From Burkholderiales bacterium (GTDB lineage Bacteria > Pseudomonadota > Gammaproteobacteria > Burkholderiales > Usitatibacteraceae): 14,540 bases of DNA. Location of the stretch: contig JACMOJ010000063.1 of assembly GCA_014378085.1 (NCBI GenBank), positions 1 through 14,540 of the forward strand. Reading direction: 5' to 3'. Positions 1 to 7,117 of the stretch are shown in pieces (positions within the stretch are counted from its first letter, which is position 1; each line of letters begins with the position of its first letter). The notes below the pieces were generated by a model. It was not told the DNA's origin. It saw nothing but the letters and a program-made list of their open reading frames with translations, and did not search any database. Both the position numbers and the translations under genes were made by a program.

Positions 1-135
1 CCAAGTGCGCAGTGATTTCGTGCTGATATCCAGCTTTCTGCTGACTTCGGCATGGGTGAGATTTTGTTCTGTGGCAAGCTTGACGGCTTCAGCCTTGAAT
101 TCAGCGGTGAAGGTACGACGGGGAATACGTTTCAT
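1..135 (-). CDS. IS3-family transposase OrfA, N-terminal part (cut by window edge)
   Basis: This is the first 45 codons of a transposase subunit that runs off the left edge. The protein begins MKRIPRRTFTAEFKAEAVKL and continues through HAEVSRKLDISTKSLRTW. That is the N-terminal helix-turn-helix of IS3-family OrfA proteins (HTH_8/InsE-like), which bind the element's ends. The ATG at 135 is preceded by a good ribosome binding site (AGGAG about six bases upstream, read on the minus strand). In IS3 elements OrfA is normally about 90-120 residues and is followed by OrfB, made by -1 frameshifting; both would lie outside the window. Whether the element is intact cannot be judged. Confidence 0.85.
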   Translation of the reverse strand, partial: MKRIPRRTFTAEFKAEAVKLATEQNLTHAEVSRKLDISTKSLRTW

Positions 136-200
136 GGTGGCTCCTAACAAGTTGATAAAGTAACATCGACTTGCCCGTCCACAATTTCGGGCCCCGTTCA
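1..200 (-). mobile_element. End of an IS3-family insertion sequence (upstream terminus)
   Basis: The OrfA start at 135 lies about 65 bases from a sequence that, read on the minus strand from 200, begins TGAACGGGGCCCGAAATTGT. IS3-family termini usually start TGA and often have a GC-rich stretch of the type TGAACNGCCCCGG, so the outer boundary is placed at 200. The opposite terminus and the target duplication are outside the window, so the boundary is inferred from family knowledge and not from a matched repeat. Confidence 0.6.
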
Positions 201-242
201 GTTCGTCTGGTCGCGAGTAAACTATCCACACAGGAGGTCCCC

Positions 243-461
243 ATGGATGCATTTCTCGTTAGTCGGAATCCAGAAATTATGAGCGGAGCGCTTTGCTTCA
301 CGGGCACCCGCGTCCTCGTCAAGAACCTTTTTGACTATCTAGAGGGGGCATCAACTCTTGAAGACTTTCTTGAAGATTTTCCCTCAGTTTCCCGAGAAAA
401 GGCCGTAGCCGTACTTGAGGCGGCAAGAGAGCGCCTGTCTACCGATGCGCTTACTGCTTGA
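243..461 (+). CDS. DUF433 family protein, probable antitoxin of a type II toxin-antitoxin pair
   Basis: The predicted protein has 72 residues and begins MDAFLVSRNPEIMSGALCFT. The features SRNPEIMSG, a GTRV motif near residue 20, and an acidic LEDFLEDFPSVSRE stretch followed by an AVLEAAR helix are typical of DUF433 proteins. These are small DNA-binding, often antitoxin-like proteins that pair with DUF5615 PIN-like toxins. The start at 243 is chosen because AGGAGG lies at 232-237, six bases upstream; an in-frame ATG at 171 would place the start inside the IS end. It overlaps the downstream toxin frame by 17 bases, the usual arrangement for such pairs. Its promoter is not obvious and could have been disturbed or supplied by the IS end at about 200. 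Confidence 0.8.
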   Translation: MDAFLVSRNPEIMSGALCFTGTRVLVKNLFDYLEGASTLEDFLEDFPSVSREKAVAVLEAARERLSTDALTA

Positions 462-770
462 CGAATCGATCCCAGTCAAGTTTCGCCGTTCCTTACCGGA
501 CCACGACGTCCGAACGGTTGTCGAGATGGGGTGGTCTGGGGTAAAAACGGCAAACTCCTTACACTTGCGGCTGACAGTTTTGACGCATTTGTCACAGTAG
601 ACAAAAATTTGCCGTACCAGCAGAACTTGACTACGCTTCCAGTAGCTGTGGTCGTGTTGGATGCGGTATCAAATGAACTACCGGCTTTACTACACTTACT
701 GCCAGCGCTTGAGCAAACACTTCTATCGCTGAAGCCTCAAACGTACTCGCTGGTGGCCCATGTGGCATAA
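445..770 (+). pseudogene. DUF5615 PIN-like toxin, frameshifted in an A5 tract
   Basis: Two overlapping frames together make one DUF5615 PIN-like protein, the usual toxin partner of DUF433. The first frame starts at the ATG at 445 (MRLLLDESIP) and reads through EMGWSGVK, then drifts into an unrelated sequence and stops at 600. The second frame supplies NGKLLTLAADSFDAFVTVDK and NLPYQQNL and runs to the TAA at 768-770. The switch falls at GTAAAAACGGC (541-551): six As instead of five would give continuous S-G-V-K-N-G-K-L-L and a protein of about 108 residues. Acidic residues expected in the PIN-like active site are kept (DES near residue 6, VDKNL). The simplest readings are a one-base deletion or a homopolymer sequencing error. 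A -1 slip on the A run would also restore the protein. Confidence 0.75.
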
Positions 771-826
771 CACATCGTTCCAAGGGGCTAGCCGCAAACT
801 GTCGTCCACCAACCTGTAAACAATGT

Positions 827-1240
827 ATGGCCACCCAACAACAAATCGTCGACTTCTTCGCAGCAGAATTTCCCCACAGCAACTGCACCATCGAGGCAAT
901 AGGCAGACGATCGGCGGTGGTGCGCTACGCGGTGCGCGAAGCCGATTTGCGTCCGGGTGGCACGGTGTCCGGCCCGGCGTTAATGGCGACGGCCGATGTC
1001 GCGCTGTACGTTGCGATTCTTGGCACGATTGGCATCGTGCCATTGACGGTGACGACCAGCTTTAACATCAACTTTTTACGTAAACCCGCAGCCGGTTGCG
1101 ACATCATCGCCGAATGCAAGTTACTCAAAGTCGGCAAGGCCCTTGTGGTAGGGGAAGTCACGCTTTATTCAGTGGGCAACGACGATGCCGTAGCGCACGC
1201 AGTCGGCACGTACTCGATTCCAAAAAACGAAGTAACGTGA
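827..1240 (+). CDS. PaaI-like hotdog-fold thioesterase
   Basis: The 137-residue protein is the usual length for a single hotdog domain of the PaaI/YdiI type, cytoplasmic enzymes that hydrolyse acyl-CoA thioesters. Family features are GGTVSGPALMATADVAL (about residues 44-60, with Asp57 at the expected catalytic acidic position on the central helix), a strand with VTTSFNINFLRKPAAG (75-90), the LLKVGKALVVGEV strand (99-111) and AHAVGTYSIP near the end. The ATG at 827 has no clear ribosome binding site; an ATG at 823 is in another frame. The gene stands alone on the plus strand, converging on the S9 peptidase gene. Substrate unknown; a role in recycling CoA for the neighbouring acyl-CoA genes is possible but unproven. 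Confidence 0.8.
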   Translation: MATQQQIVDFFAAEFPHSNCTIEAIGRRSAVVRYAVREADLRPGGTVSGPALMATADVALYVAILGTIGIVPLTVTTSFNINFLRKPAAGCDIIAECKLLKVGKALVVGEVTLYSVGNDDAVAHAVGTYSIPKNEVT

Positions 1241-1318
1241 TGCTCACCGAGCCGAGCTGGATCATCTAAAATTACCGAAACACTAGTATCGACGGGCATC
1301 TTCCGGCAAAAATGCCGC

Positions 1319-1344
1319 AAAACGCCTGCCAATTGGCATGTTTT
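1319..1344. terminator. Possible bidirectional terminator between convergent genes
   Basis: A perfect 12-base palindrome TGCCAATTGGCA (1327-1338) is bracketed by AAAAC on the left (1319-1323) and GTTTT on the right (1340-1344). It sits in the 151-base gap between the thioesterase stop (1240) and the S9 peptidase stop (1392). The A tract before and T tract after fit termination in both directions. The GC stem is only four pairs, so the call is weak. A second small hairpin (CGGCA-AAAA-TGCCG, 1304-1317) lies just upstream. Confidence 0.3.
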
Positions 1345-1391
1345 CAAACTTGATTGACGTGGGGAGGTGAACTCGCCCCTATCAGCCCAGC

Positions 1392-3320
1392 CTATTTCAA
1401 GTACTTATCAAGGAACGCCAAAATTTTCCGATTGGCTTCCATCGAGTTTTTCTTCTTCGAAAATCCGTGGCCTTCATCTGGAAACACCACGTATTCGACC
1501 GGCACACCGTTCTTCTGCACGGCAGCGACGATGTCGTCACTCTCGGGCTTAATCACACGCGGATCGTTGGCACCCTGAATGACGATCATCGGCTTGCGAA
1601 TTTCTTTGGCGTGAAACAGTGGTGACGTCGCGAGCAAGAACTCACGGTCTGCTACCGGGTCACCAATTTCTTGGTAGAGCGCTTTACGGCTCGCCTCCCA
1701 ATACGGCGGGATACTTTCGAGGGTACGAATCCAGTTGGTGACACCAAAGATATTCACACCAACCTTAAACGCCTCAGGACGGAACGCAAGCGCGGCAACG
1801 GTCATGTAGCCGCCGTAGCTGCCGCCCATAATGCCGATTTTGTCTGCATCAATGTAGCCAAGGCTCGCCAAATACGTTTTGGCTTCGACACAATCCCAAA
1901 GCGGTTCACGGCCGTGTTTCTTGTCGTCCGCGGCAAAAAACGACTTGCCGTATCCCGAACTGCCGCGATTGTTGATGCCCAACACCGCGTAGCCGTTGTT
2001 TACCAAGTATTGGATCTGCGCGCTATAACCGCGACGGGTCTGGCCACCGGGACCACCGTGCACGTAAACAATCGCCGGCACTTTGTTGGTGGCACTCGCA
2101 CCGTGCGGCTTGTAGTAAATGCTGGGGATGACCATGCCGTCAAACGACTTGAAGCGCACCACTTGTGCCTCGACAAGATCGGCCGAGTTGATATCCTTGG
2201 CCAGGCTTTGTGTCAACTGTTTAGTGCTGCGCGTCTTGAAATCGTGCACAAACAGATTGCTTGGGGAACGATCGCCGTTGAGATAGAACGCCATACGTGC
2301 GCCACTTTTTGAAAATGTCACGCCACGAATTTCGCCACCGGGCAGCTTGGGCAACGCCACTGGTTTGTCTTCCGCGCCTTCGGTGACACGAATCACCGTG
2401 CTGCCGTCTTGATTGATGGTGGTGACACGAAAGCGACCGTCTTTGGAGAAATACGTCCCGTTAATATCCCAGTCGGCTTTGGTGTGGTCTTTGACGACGC
2501 CGGTCGCGAGATCATAGGTCTTGAGCTGGGTGAATTCACCGTCGGCGTTGGTGGTGAAGAAGAGTTTTTTCGACGCAGGATCAAATGATGACGCTGCAAA
2601 AGACGCCACACCGGCGTGCGCGGTGATGAGTTTGGTTTCCGCTTTCACCACATCGTAAAGAAAGATGTCGCTATCCGAGGTGGTATTGGTCTTGGCTAAC
2701 GCGATCCACTTTTCGTCGCGGCTGATCGCCGCGATTTGGTAGGCCTGATCGTTCTTGTACATCAGGGTACGCGCGTAGGTTTTTGTGTCGTAACGATAGA
2801 GATCGAAAAAGCGCGGGTCGCGTTCGTTCGTCGTCACGTAGAACGCCGCGTCGTTGGTGCTCCAACCGGCGAAACTGGCTTTAAGTTTGGCACCCGGTGT
2901 CAGGTCTTTCTCCGTGCCATCGAGCTCCCGCACAAACAGATGATTATTTTCGTCGCCACCGTTGTCGCGCGTGAACAGCACACGGTCATCGTTTGGGAAA
3001 AAACTGACCGCATAAGTGGAATCCGTGGCCGATCTGGTCTTGGCCTCGGCCTTGCCACCGGCAATCGAAATCTTGTAAGCGTTAAAAATGCCGGTCTCGT
3101 TGCTGCTGAAGAGAATGTTTTTCTCATCGGCGCTGAACGAGGCCCCCGCGTAACTGGTGGTCGCCGTAAATTGCTCGATGGTGTAACGCTTCACGGCTTT
3201 TGTTGCGGTTGCCATCGCAACGGGCTTCATCGCCGGTGCGGAATTGGCAGCAAGCGGGAGCAATGCGGCGAACACAATCAGGAGCGAACCAAGGCTCGCG
3301 GCGGTTACGGAACGTCTCAT
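1392..3320 (-). CDS. Secreted S9-family peptidase (prolyl oligopeptidase / acylaminoacyl peptidase type)
   Basis: The 642-residue serine peptidase has an N-terminal signal peptide (MRRS, then a hydrophobic stretch ending near ANSAPA, about residue 30), so it is probably periplasmic or secreted. Residues about 45-375 are a WD40/TolB-like beta-propeller, with repeated strands such as ISRDEKWIALAKTNT. Residues about 380-642 are the alpha/beta-hydrolase domain. Catalytic residues are visible: Ser501 in GGSYGGY, Asp586 in GANDPR and His618 in DEGHGF, with the oxyanion motif HGGPGG at 421-426. Such enzymes cut short peptides, often after proline or at blocked N-termini. The ATG at 3320 is chosen over the in-frame GTG at 3323 because AGGA is eight bases upstream. 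The 259-base gap before it and a candidate promoter suggest its own transcript. Confidence 0.92.
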   Translation of the reverse strand: MRRSVTAASLGSLLIVFAALLPLAANSAPAMKPVAMATATKAVKRYTIEQFTATTSYAGASFSADEKNILFSSNETGIFNAYKISIAGGKAEAKTRSATDSTYAVSFFPNDDRVLFTRDNGGDENNHLFVRELDGTEKDLTPGAKLKASFAGWSTNDAAFYVTTNERDPRFFDLYRYDTKTYARTLMYKNDQAYQIAAISRDEKWIALAKTNTTSDSDIFLYDVVKAETKLITAHAGVASFAASSFDPASKKLFFTTNADGEFTQLKTYDLATGVVKDHTKADWDINGTYFSKDGRFRVTTINQDGSTVIRVTEGAEDKPVALPKLPGGEIRGVTFSKSGARMAFYLNGDRSPSNLFVHDFKTRSTKQLTQSLAKDINSADLVEAQVVRFKSFDGMVIPSIYYKPHGASATNKVPAIVYVHGGPGGQTRRGYSAQIQYLVNNGYAVLGINNRGSSGYGKSFFAADDKKHGREPLWDCVEAKTYLASLGYIDADKIGIMGGSYGGYMTVAALAFRPEAFKVGVNIFGVTNWIRTLESIPPYWEASRKALYQEIGDPVADREFLLATSPLFHAKEIRKPMIVIQGANDPRVIKPESDDIVAAVQKNGVPVEYVVFPDEGHGFSKKKNSMEANRKILAFLDKYLK

Positions 3321-3397
3321 CACGGAATTCCTTTCAAGGTTTCAGGTGGCATCGTTGCAATTTGATTGGCGAACTGCAGTCGACGCGATTGCCCATT

Positions 3398-3425
3398 ATT
3401 ACAGGGCTGGCGGCCTAGATGACAA
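3398..3425 (-). promoter_or_regulatory. Candidate sigma-70 promoter for the S9 peptidase gene
   Basis: On the minus strand, TTGTCA (3425-3420, 5/6 match to TTGACA) is followed after 16 bases by TGTAAT (3403-3398, 5/6 match to TATAAT). Transcription would start near 3391, giving a leader of about 70 bases before the ATG at 3320. It was found by eye and is unsupported by experiment. Confidence 0.35.
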
Positions 3426-3432
3426 ACTGATT

Positions 3433-3477
3433 GCCACGCCCACGCCCACGCCACCCACGCCACGCATCCCACGCGCG
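3433..3477. repeat. CCCACG-type low-complexity tract
   Basis: This stretch is made of imperfect copies of GCCCACG/GCCACG (gccacgcccacgcccacgcc, then cacccacgccacgcatccca). It lies in the intergenic region upstream of the S9 peptidase, just upstream of the candidate promoter. No coding potential or known protein-binding site is recognised. Confidence 0.5.
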
Positions 3478-3531
3478 ACATGAAGGCCATGATGCCTAGG
3501 ATGCCGGGCCGATTTATGCACGAAGATTGAC

Positions 3532-3550
3532 CGCGACACCGCTAGTCGCG
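3532..3550. terminator. Stem-loop 30-48 bases after the cytochrome c stop
   Basis: CGCGAC (3532-3537) and GTCGCG (3545-3550) form a six-pair GC-rich stem with a seven-base loop, downstream of the last gene of the VOC/amine oxidase/cytochrome run. A T-rich stretch follows only on the plus strand, so it is not a canonical terminator in the operon's direction. It could still mark the transcript's 3' end as a processing or pausing structure. Confidence 0.25.
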
Positions 3551-3579
3551 CGTTTATTGTTCCGTGGGACGGCATCCGA

Positions 3580-4014
3580 CTATTTCTGCGCAGAAAGGTA
3601 GCCGATCAACGCTTCGGTCTCCACGCCACTTAGCGAATTGGCGTAAGCCATCGAAGTGTTGGGCACCAACGCGCTGGGATTGTCGATCCAGCGCTTCAGC
3701 GTCACCGCATCCCACTTTAGTCCGCCAGTCGCCGCTTTCTTAAACGCCTCTGAGTACGCAAACCCTTCGGCGCGACCCGCATCGGCGCCGACGATGCCAC
3801 GCAAGTCAGGCCCGACCTTGTTCGACATCTTGCCGTTAATGCTGTGGCAGGCTGCGCAGCGCAAGAAGGCAATCTTGCCTTGTGCGTTTACCGACTTTGG
3901 TGTGGATGGCGAAACCTGCACAATGGCTGATGCAGCAATGGCTGATGCAGCACCGCCAAAACCGATGGTGCCGAAAAAAACAATACGGACAAACAGCGTT
4001 GGTATCTTGGACAT
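3580..4014 (-). CDS. Exported class I c-type cytochrome, probable electron acceptor of the adjacent amine oxidase
   Basis: The 144-residue monohaem cytochrome has an N-terminal hydrophobic signal or anchor (about residues 5-30: FVRIVFFGTIG, then AASAIAASA). The haem site CAACH is at 53-57, followed by KVGPDLRGIVG (66-76) and the distal ligand Met122 in NTSMAY, as in mitochondrial-type c2/c550 cytochromes. The ATG at 4014 is chosen because an upstream in-frame start at 4113 would overlap the oxidase gene and bury the signal peptide. It starts four bases after the amine oxidase stop, so the two are almost certainly co-expressed. Inference: it takes electrons from the flavoprotein in the periplasm and passes them to a terminal oxidase, as CycN does for nicotine oxidoreductase NicA2. 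Confidence 0.9.
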   Translation of the reverse strand: MSKIPTLFVRIVFFGTIGFGGAASAIAASAIVQVSPSTPKSVNAQGKIAFLRCAACHSINGKMSNKVGPDLRGIVGADAGRAEGFAYSEAFKKAATGGLKWDAVTLKRWIDNPSALVPNTSMAYANSLSGVETEALIGYLSAQK

Positions 4015-4018
4015 GGTT

Positions 4019-5452
4019 TTACGCACGCGCCAAAATTTCGGTCGCCGCCCGCTCGCCAGACTCCATCGCCGCTTCCATGCCGCGTAGCGTGTGACCGGTG
4101 TGTTCACCGGCAAAGTGAATCCGGCCAGAGGGCTGCGAAATTACCTGCGAAAACCGCGTGATTTGACCGGGCGCCCAATTGATCCAAGTGCCGCCCGCCA
4201 ACGCATTGTTGTGCCAAGAGATTCGCTTCGCCATCTTTAGGGCACCTTTCGATGCAGGGTAGATTTTTTCGAGTTCGGCAATCGCACGCGCGCCAAACGC
4301 GGCATCATCTAGCCGGTCCCAAGATGCGCACTCAGCACCATTAATCCACACGATCAAACTCGGCGGATTACCATCGCCGCGGCCATCTTGCGGGAACACA
4401 CGCTCAAGCGGCCCATTCGACCAAAGATAGGGCGCCAGCCCGTCATCTCCCCAAAACGGTCGCGTCACTTCCAAATGAATCTGTGTCACCTTACCGTATG
4501 CGGCTTCCGCGACGGCGTCTGCATGTGCTTTAGGCAACGCTGGTGTAAAGGCAATGCGGCGCATCGTCGGCAACGGCAGTGCACATACGGCAAATCGGGC
4601 GCGATGCGTGCGCTCGACACCACCATCTTGTGTACGAACCACCACACCTTGCGAGTTTGTGTCGACTGCAACCACGCGGCGCTCCAGCAGAACATCTCCT
4701 TTCAGGGAACGCGCCATCGCTTCGGGCAAGCGTTGGTTGCCGCCGACAATATTTTGCGTCGGCCCCTTGATCTTGATGATCTCTGCAATGTTGGTTTGCG
4801 CGTAAAACAAATTTAAGAGCGAGGTATCGGCGAGTGTATCGCCGAGCCCGTTGCTAACGCCCATCAGTTGCAGGGCCGCTGGTGAAAACCCCTTCTCGCG
4901 CAACACCGTCAACGCAGAAACGTCCCACTTCGCATATTTGGGGTCTCGAAACGCAGCGGCAGATTCGAGCGGGCTAGGCCCGACCGCGCGGGACAACACG
5001 CGGTCGGGCGGCAAGTTTCGCAGTGTTTCCGCAAATGGGTTTGCAGCCGCTTTCCCCCAATCCGCGAGGCTGTAGCGCACACCGTCGACGTGAATGACCA
5101 CGCGCTCCTCACGCAACAACGGGGACCGTGCATTCGCCTCCAACTTCAACCCGAGTTGCGTTGCAACATCCACCGTACGCGCGTAAGCGGTGCCGATCTG
5201 ATTGCCACCCGCTTCCGGTTTGCCCGCCACGTCGTCGAGCGTAAAGAGCCGCCCGCCAACGCGATTGTTTGCTTCGAGCACACGCACCTTGAGCCCGAAC
5301 TCCTCCAGCAAACGCGCCGCTTGCAACCCTGCCAAACCCGCGCCAATCACAATCACATCTAGCGGCACCTGCGCGCGTAACAGTGGCGGTGTCGATGCGG
5401 CAAGAACAGCACTAGCACCGGCCCACTTGAGCATTGTGCGGCGCGATGTCAT
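4019..5452 (-). CDS. Tat-exported flavin-containing amine oxidase / amine dehydrogenase
   Basis: The 477-residue protein begins with a twin-arginine signal (MTSRRTMLKW then AGASAVLAAS), so it is exported folded with its FAD. The FAD-binding beta-alpha-beta fold is VIVIGAGLAGLQAARLLEE (about 33-51), followed by VLEANNRVGGR (58-68). The C-terminal flavin motif is HFAGEHTG and GMEAAMESGERAA (446-470). K321 in AYGKVTQIHLEV, followed by PFW (332-334), is a candidate for the flavin-proximal lysine of the monoamine oxidase family. No C-terminal cysteine for covalent flavin is seen at the MAO position. The substrate is not predictable. The gene starts five bases after the VOC stop and ends four bases before the cytochrome start. 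Given the paired cytochrome, it probably acts as a dehydrogenase and not an O2-using oxidase. Confidence 0.9.
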   Translation of the reverse strand: MTSRRTMLKWAGASAVLAASTPPLLRAQVPLDVIVIGAGLAGLQAARLLEEFGLKVRVLEANNRVGGRLFTLDDVAGKPEAGGNQIGTAYARTVDVATQLGLKLEANARSPLLREERVVIHVDGVRYSLADWGKAAANPFAETLRNLPPDRVLSRAVGPSPLESAAAFRDPKYAKWDVSALTVLREKGFSPAALQLMGVSNGLGDTLADTSLLNLFYAQTNIAEIIKIKGPTQNIVGGNQRLPEAMARSLKGDVLLERRVVAVDTNSQGVVVRTQDGGVERTHRARFAVCALPLPTMRRIAFTPALPKAHADAVAEAAYGKVTQIHLEVTRPFWGDDGLAPYLWSNGPLERVFPQDGRGDGNPPSLIVWINGAECASWDRLDDAAFGARAIAELEKIYPASKGALKMAKRISWHNNALAGGTWINWAPGQITRFSQVISQPSGRIHFAGEHTGHTLRGMEAAMESGERAATEILARA

Positions 5453-5457
5453 GTGCG

Positions 5458-6108
5458 CTACTTCTTCTCAGCTTGAGGCGCGGTGGTGCTGGCGGCGGTG
5501 CTGGCGGTGGTGCCGGCAGCGGTGCCGAGCAGCTTATTGATTTCAATAAAGTTGCCGTCGTTATCAAACACGCTGCTAAACAACACCGGGATCACCGTGT
5601 TGTTCGGTCCGGGATAGTCGATGCGATACGGCTCGGTGTCGACTTTAATGTTTGGCGTAACCTTGATTTTTTCCCAACGTGTGTCGAGGTCCTTTGCGTT
5701 GATCACCATGATCATGCCCCCCGCGTTGGGCCGCTTGAATTCCGTGACCGGCGGCAGCATCGGCTGGTTAAGACGCTGCATTAGCCCAATCGCACCGATG
5801 AATTGATCGTTCGCACGCAGCAGCACCAAACGTATCGTCGGCGGTATGGCCTTGCCGTCTTTATCTTTGCCGCCACCGATCATTTGATCGTAAACCACCT
5901 TCAAACCCAGAGCGTCACGATACAACGGCAGGGATTTTTCGATATCGCGGACGACTAAGGTCGTTCGGCGAATGTCGACGGCGATACGTTCGTTTTCAGG
6001 GACAGGTTGCGGCTGTGCCGACGCGATACCACTTACCCCGACGGTAAGAAAGCTGGCCACCAGAGCGCCCACACCGAGCAACAACAACGGCTTCAAAGAA
6101 ATTCGCAT
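5458..6108 (-). CDS. Secreted VOC (glyoxalase/dioxygenase-fold) superfamily protein
   Basis: The 216-residue protein has a clear signal peptide (MRISLKPLLLLGVGALVASF, cleavage near SAQPQ, about residue 32), unusual for the vicinal oxygen chelate fold, which is mostly cytosolic. The core begins RRTTLVVRDIEKSLPLYRD and LGLKVVYD (about 47-75) and ends with VFDNDGNFIEINKLL. In metal-binding members the first strand carries a His where this protein has Thr (TTLVV). The final Glu (FIEI) is present, so metal binding may be altered or lost. The C-terminal 25 residues are low-complexity Ala/Thr ending in QAEKK. AGGAG lies about ten bases before the ATG at 6108. It is the first gene of a tight run with the amine oxidase and cytochrome. 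Function not known; a ligand-binding or accessory role is possible. Confidence 0.8.
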   Translation of the reverse strand: MRISLKPLLLLGVGALVASFLTVGVSGIASAQPQPVPENERIAVDIRRTTLVVRDIEKSLPLYRDALGLKVVYDQMIGGGKDKDGKAIPPTIRLVLLRANDQFIGAIGLMQRLNQPMLPPVTEFKRPNAGGMIMVINAKDLDTRWEKIKVTPNIKVDTEPYRIDYPGPNNTVIPVLFSSVFDNDGNFIEINKLLGTAAGTTASTAASTTAPQAEKK

Positions 6109-6143
6109 GATGGTGTCTCCTAGATGATGATAATTCCAAAAAC

Positions 6144-7115
6144 TTATTGGCTGCCTTGTTTCGCGCCGGACGTTTTCACTAACGCCGCATATCGATCAAT
6201 TTCTGCTGCTAGAAACTGATCAAATTTTTCCGTGACGATCCGCGACGGCGTAGCACTTTGTGCCAAAAATTTCTCACGCACATCACCAAGTGCCATCGCC
6301 TTTTGTACCTCCGCCGCCAAACGCTCAACGACGGCCTTCGGTGTGCCAGTCGGCGCGAGCAGGCCGTACCAAAAATCAAAGCGGTAGTTCGCAACACCCG
6401 CCTCGGCGAGCGTCGGTACCTGCGGTAGTAATGCGGCGCGCTCGGCAGTTGTCACCGCGAGCGCCCGTGCCTTACCTTGAAGGACCAAGCCGCTTGCCGC
6501 ACCGACCGGGCCGAATGAAAAATCGATCCGGCCACCAATTAAATCGGTGATCGCCTCGGTCGTTCCTTTATACGGGACGTGCACCACATTGATATTTGCG
6601 ATGGTCCTGAATAACTCCGCCGCCAAGTGGCTCGCGGATCCCACTCCGGCGGAGGCATAGGTCAACGTCCCCGGTTTTGCCTTTGCCAACGTGATTAATT
6701 CTCCAATTGTTTTGGGCCCACCGCTGGAGGTCAACACAACACTCGGTACGACTGCAATCAAACTCACCCCGACAAACGCTTTTCGCGTATCGAAGGATAA
6801 CTTGTCGTAGAGCGACGGGTTAATTGCGTGGCCGTTGGCTGTGACCAACAGTGTGTAGCCGTCTGCATTCGCAACCGCGACTCTGGCGGCGGCAATCGAT
6901 CCCCCTGCACCGAGTGTGTTCTCGACAATGACAGCCTGCCCCAAGCTGGTACTCAATTTTTCGGCAAGAATTCTTGTCAGGATATCGACCTGACTGCCCG
7001 CCGACAGTGTCGCGATGATGCGAATGGGTTTCGTTGGAAAGCTTTCCTGCGCCGCAGTAATACCCGGCAACACGCAAAGGCCCAAACATATTATCCAGCG
7101 GCGAGTGCGAACCAC
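6144..7115 (-). CDS. Bug/TctC-type tripartite tricarboxylate transporter solute receptor
   Basis: This periplasmic substrate-binding protein has 323 residues from the GTG at 7115, the normal family length. The signal peptide is RTRRWIICLGLCVLPGITAA, then QESFPTKPIRIIATLSAGS, the hallmark FPTKPIR start of Bug proteins. Further family features are VENTLGAGGSIAAARVA, the ligand-loop region TYASAGVGSASHLAAELF, VPYKGTTEAITDLIGGRIDF and a PQVPTLAEAGV motif. The GTG at 7115 is two bases after the CoA-transferase stop; a longer frame to 7190 would overlap that gene and displace the signal. Bug receptors typically bind carboxylates or their amides. No TctA/TctB membrane partners are in the window, which is common for these orphan receptors. 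It probably captures the acid that the CoA genes process. Confidence 0.9.
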   Translation of the reverse strand: MVRTRRWIICLGLCVLPGITAAQESFPTKPIRIIATLSAGSQVDILTRILAEKLSTSLGQAVIVENTLGAGGSIAAARVAVANADGYTLLVTANGHAINPSLYDKLSFDTRKAFVGVSLIAVVPSVVLTSSGGPKTIGELITLAKAKPGTLTYASAGVGSASHLAAELFRTIANINVVHVPYKGTTEAITDLIGGRIDFSFGPVGAASGLVLQGKARALAVTTAERAALLPQVPTLAEAGVANYRFDFWYGLLAPTGTPKAVVERLAAEVQKAMALGDVREKFLAQSATPSRIVTEKFDQFLAAEIDRYAALVKTSGAKQGSQ

Positions 7116-7117
7116 GG

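Noticed and set aside
1671..2312. 213-codon open frame on the plus strand
   Set aside because: It is antisense to the S9 peptidase propeller and hydrolase coding sequence, has no recognisable family features, and the minus frame has clear catalytic motifs.
2736..3365. 209-codon open frame on the plus strand
   Set aside because: It is also antisense to the S9 peptidase gene and runs past its start into the promoter region; composition looks like a shadow frame.
4015..4113. Longer N-terminus for the cytochrome c (start at 4113)
   Set aside because: It would overlap the amine oxidase 3' end by about 95 bases and place a basic non-conserved stretch before the signal peptide; the ATG at 4014 gives a normal exported cytochrome.
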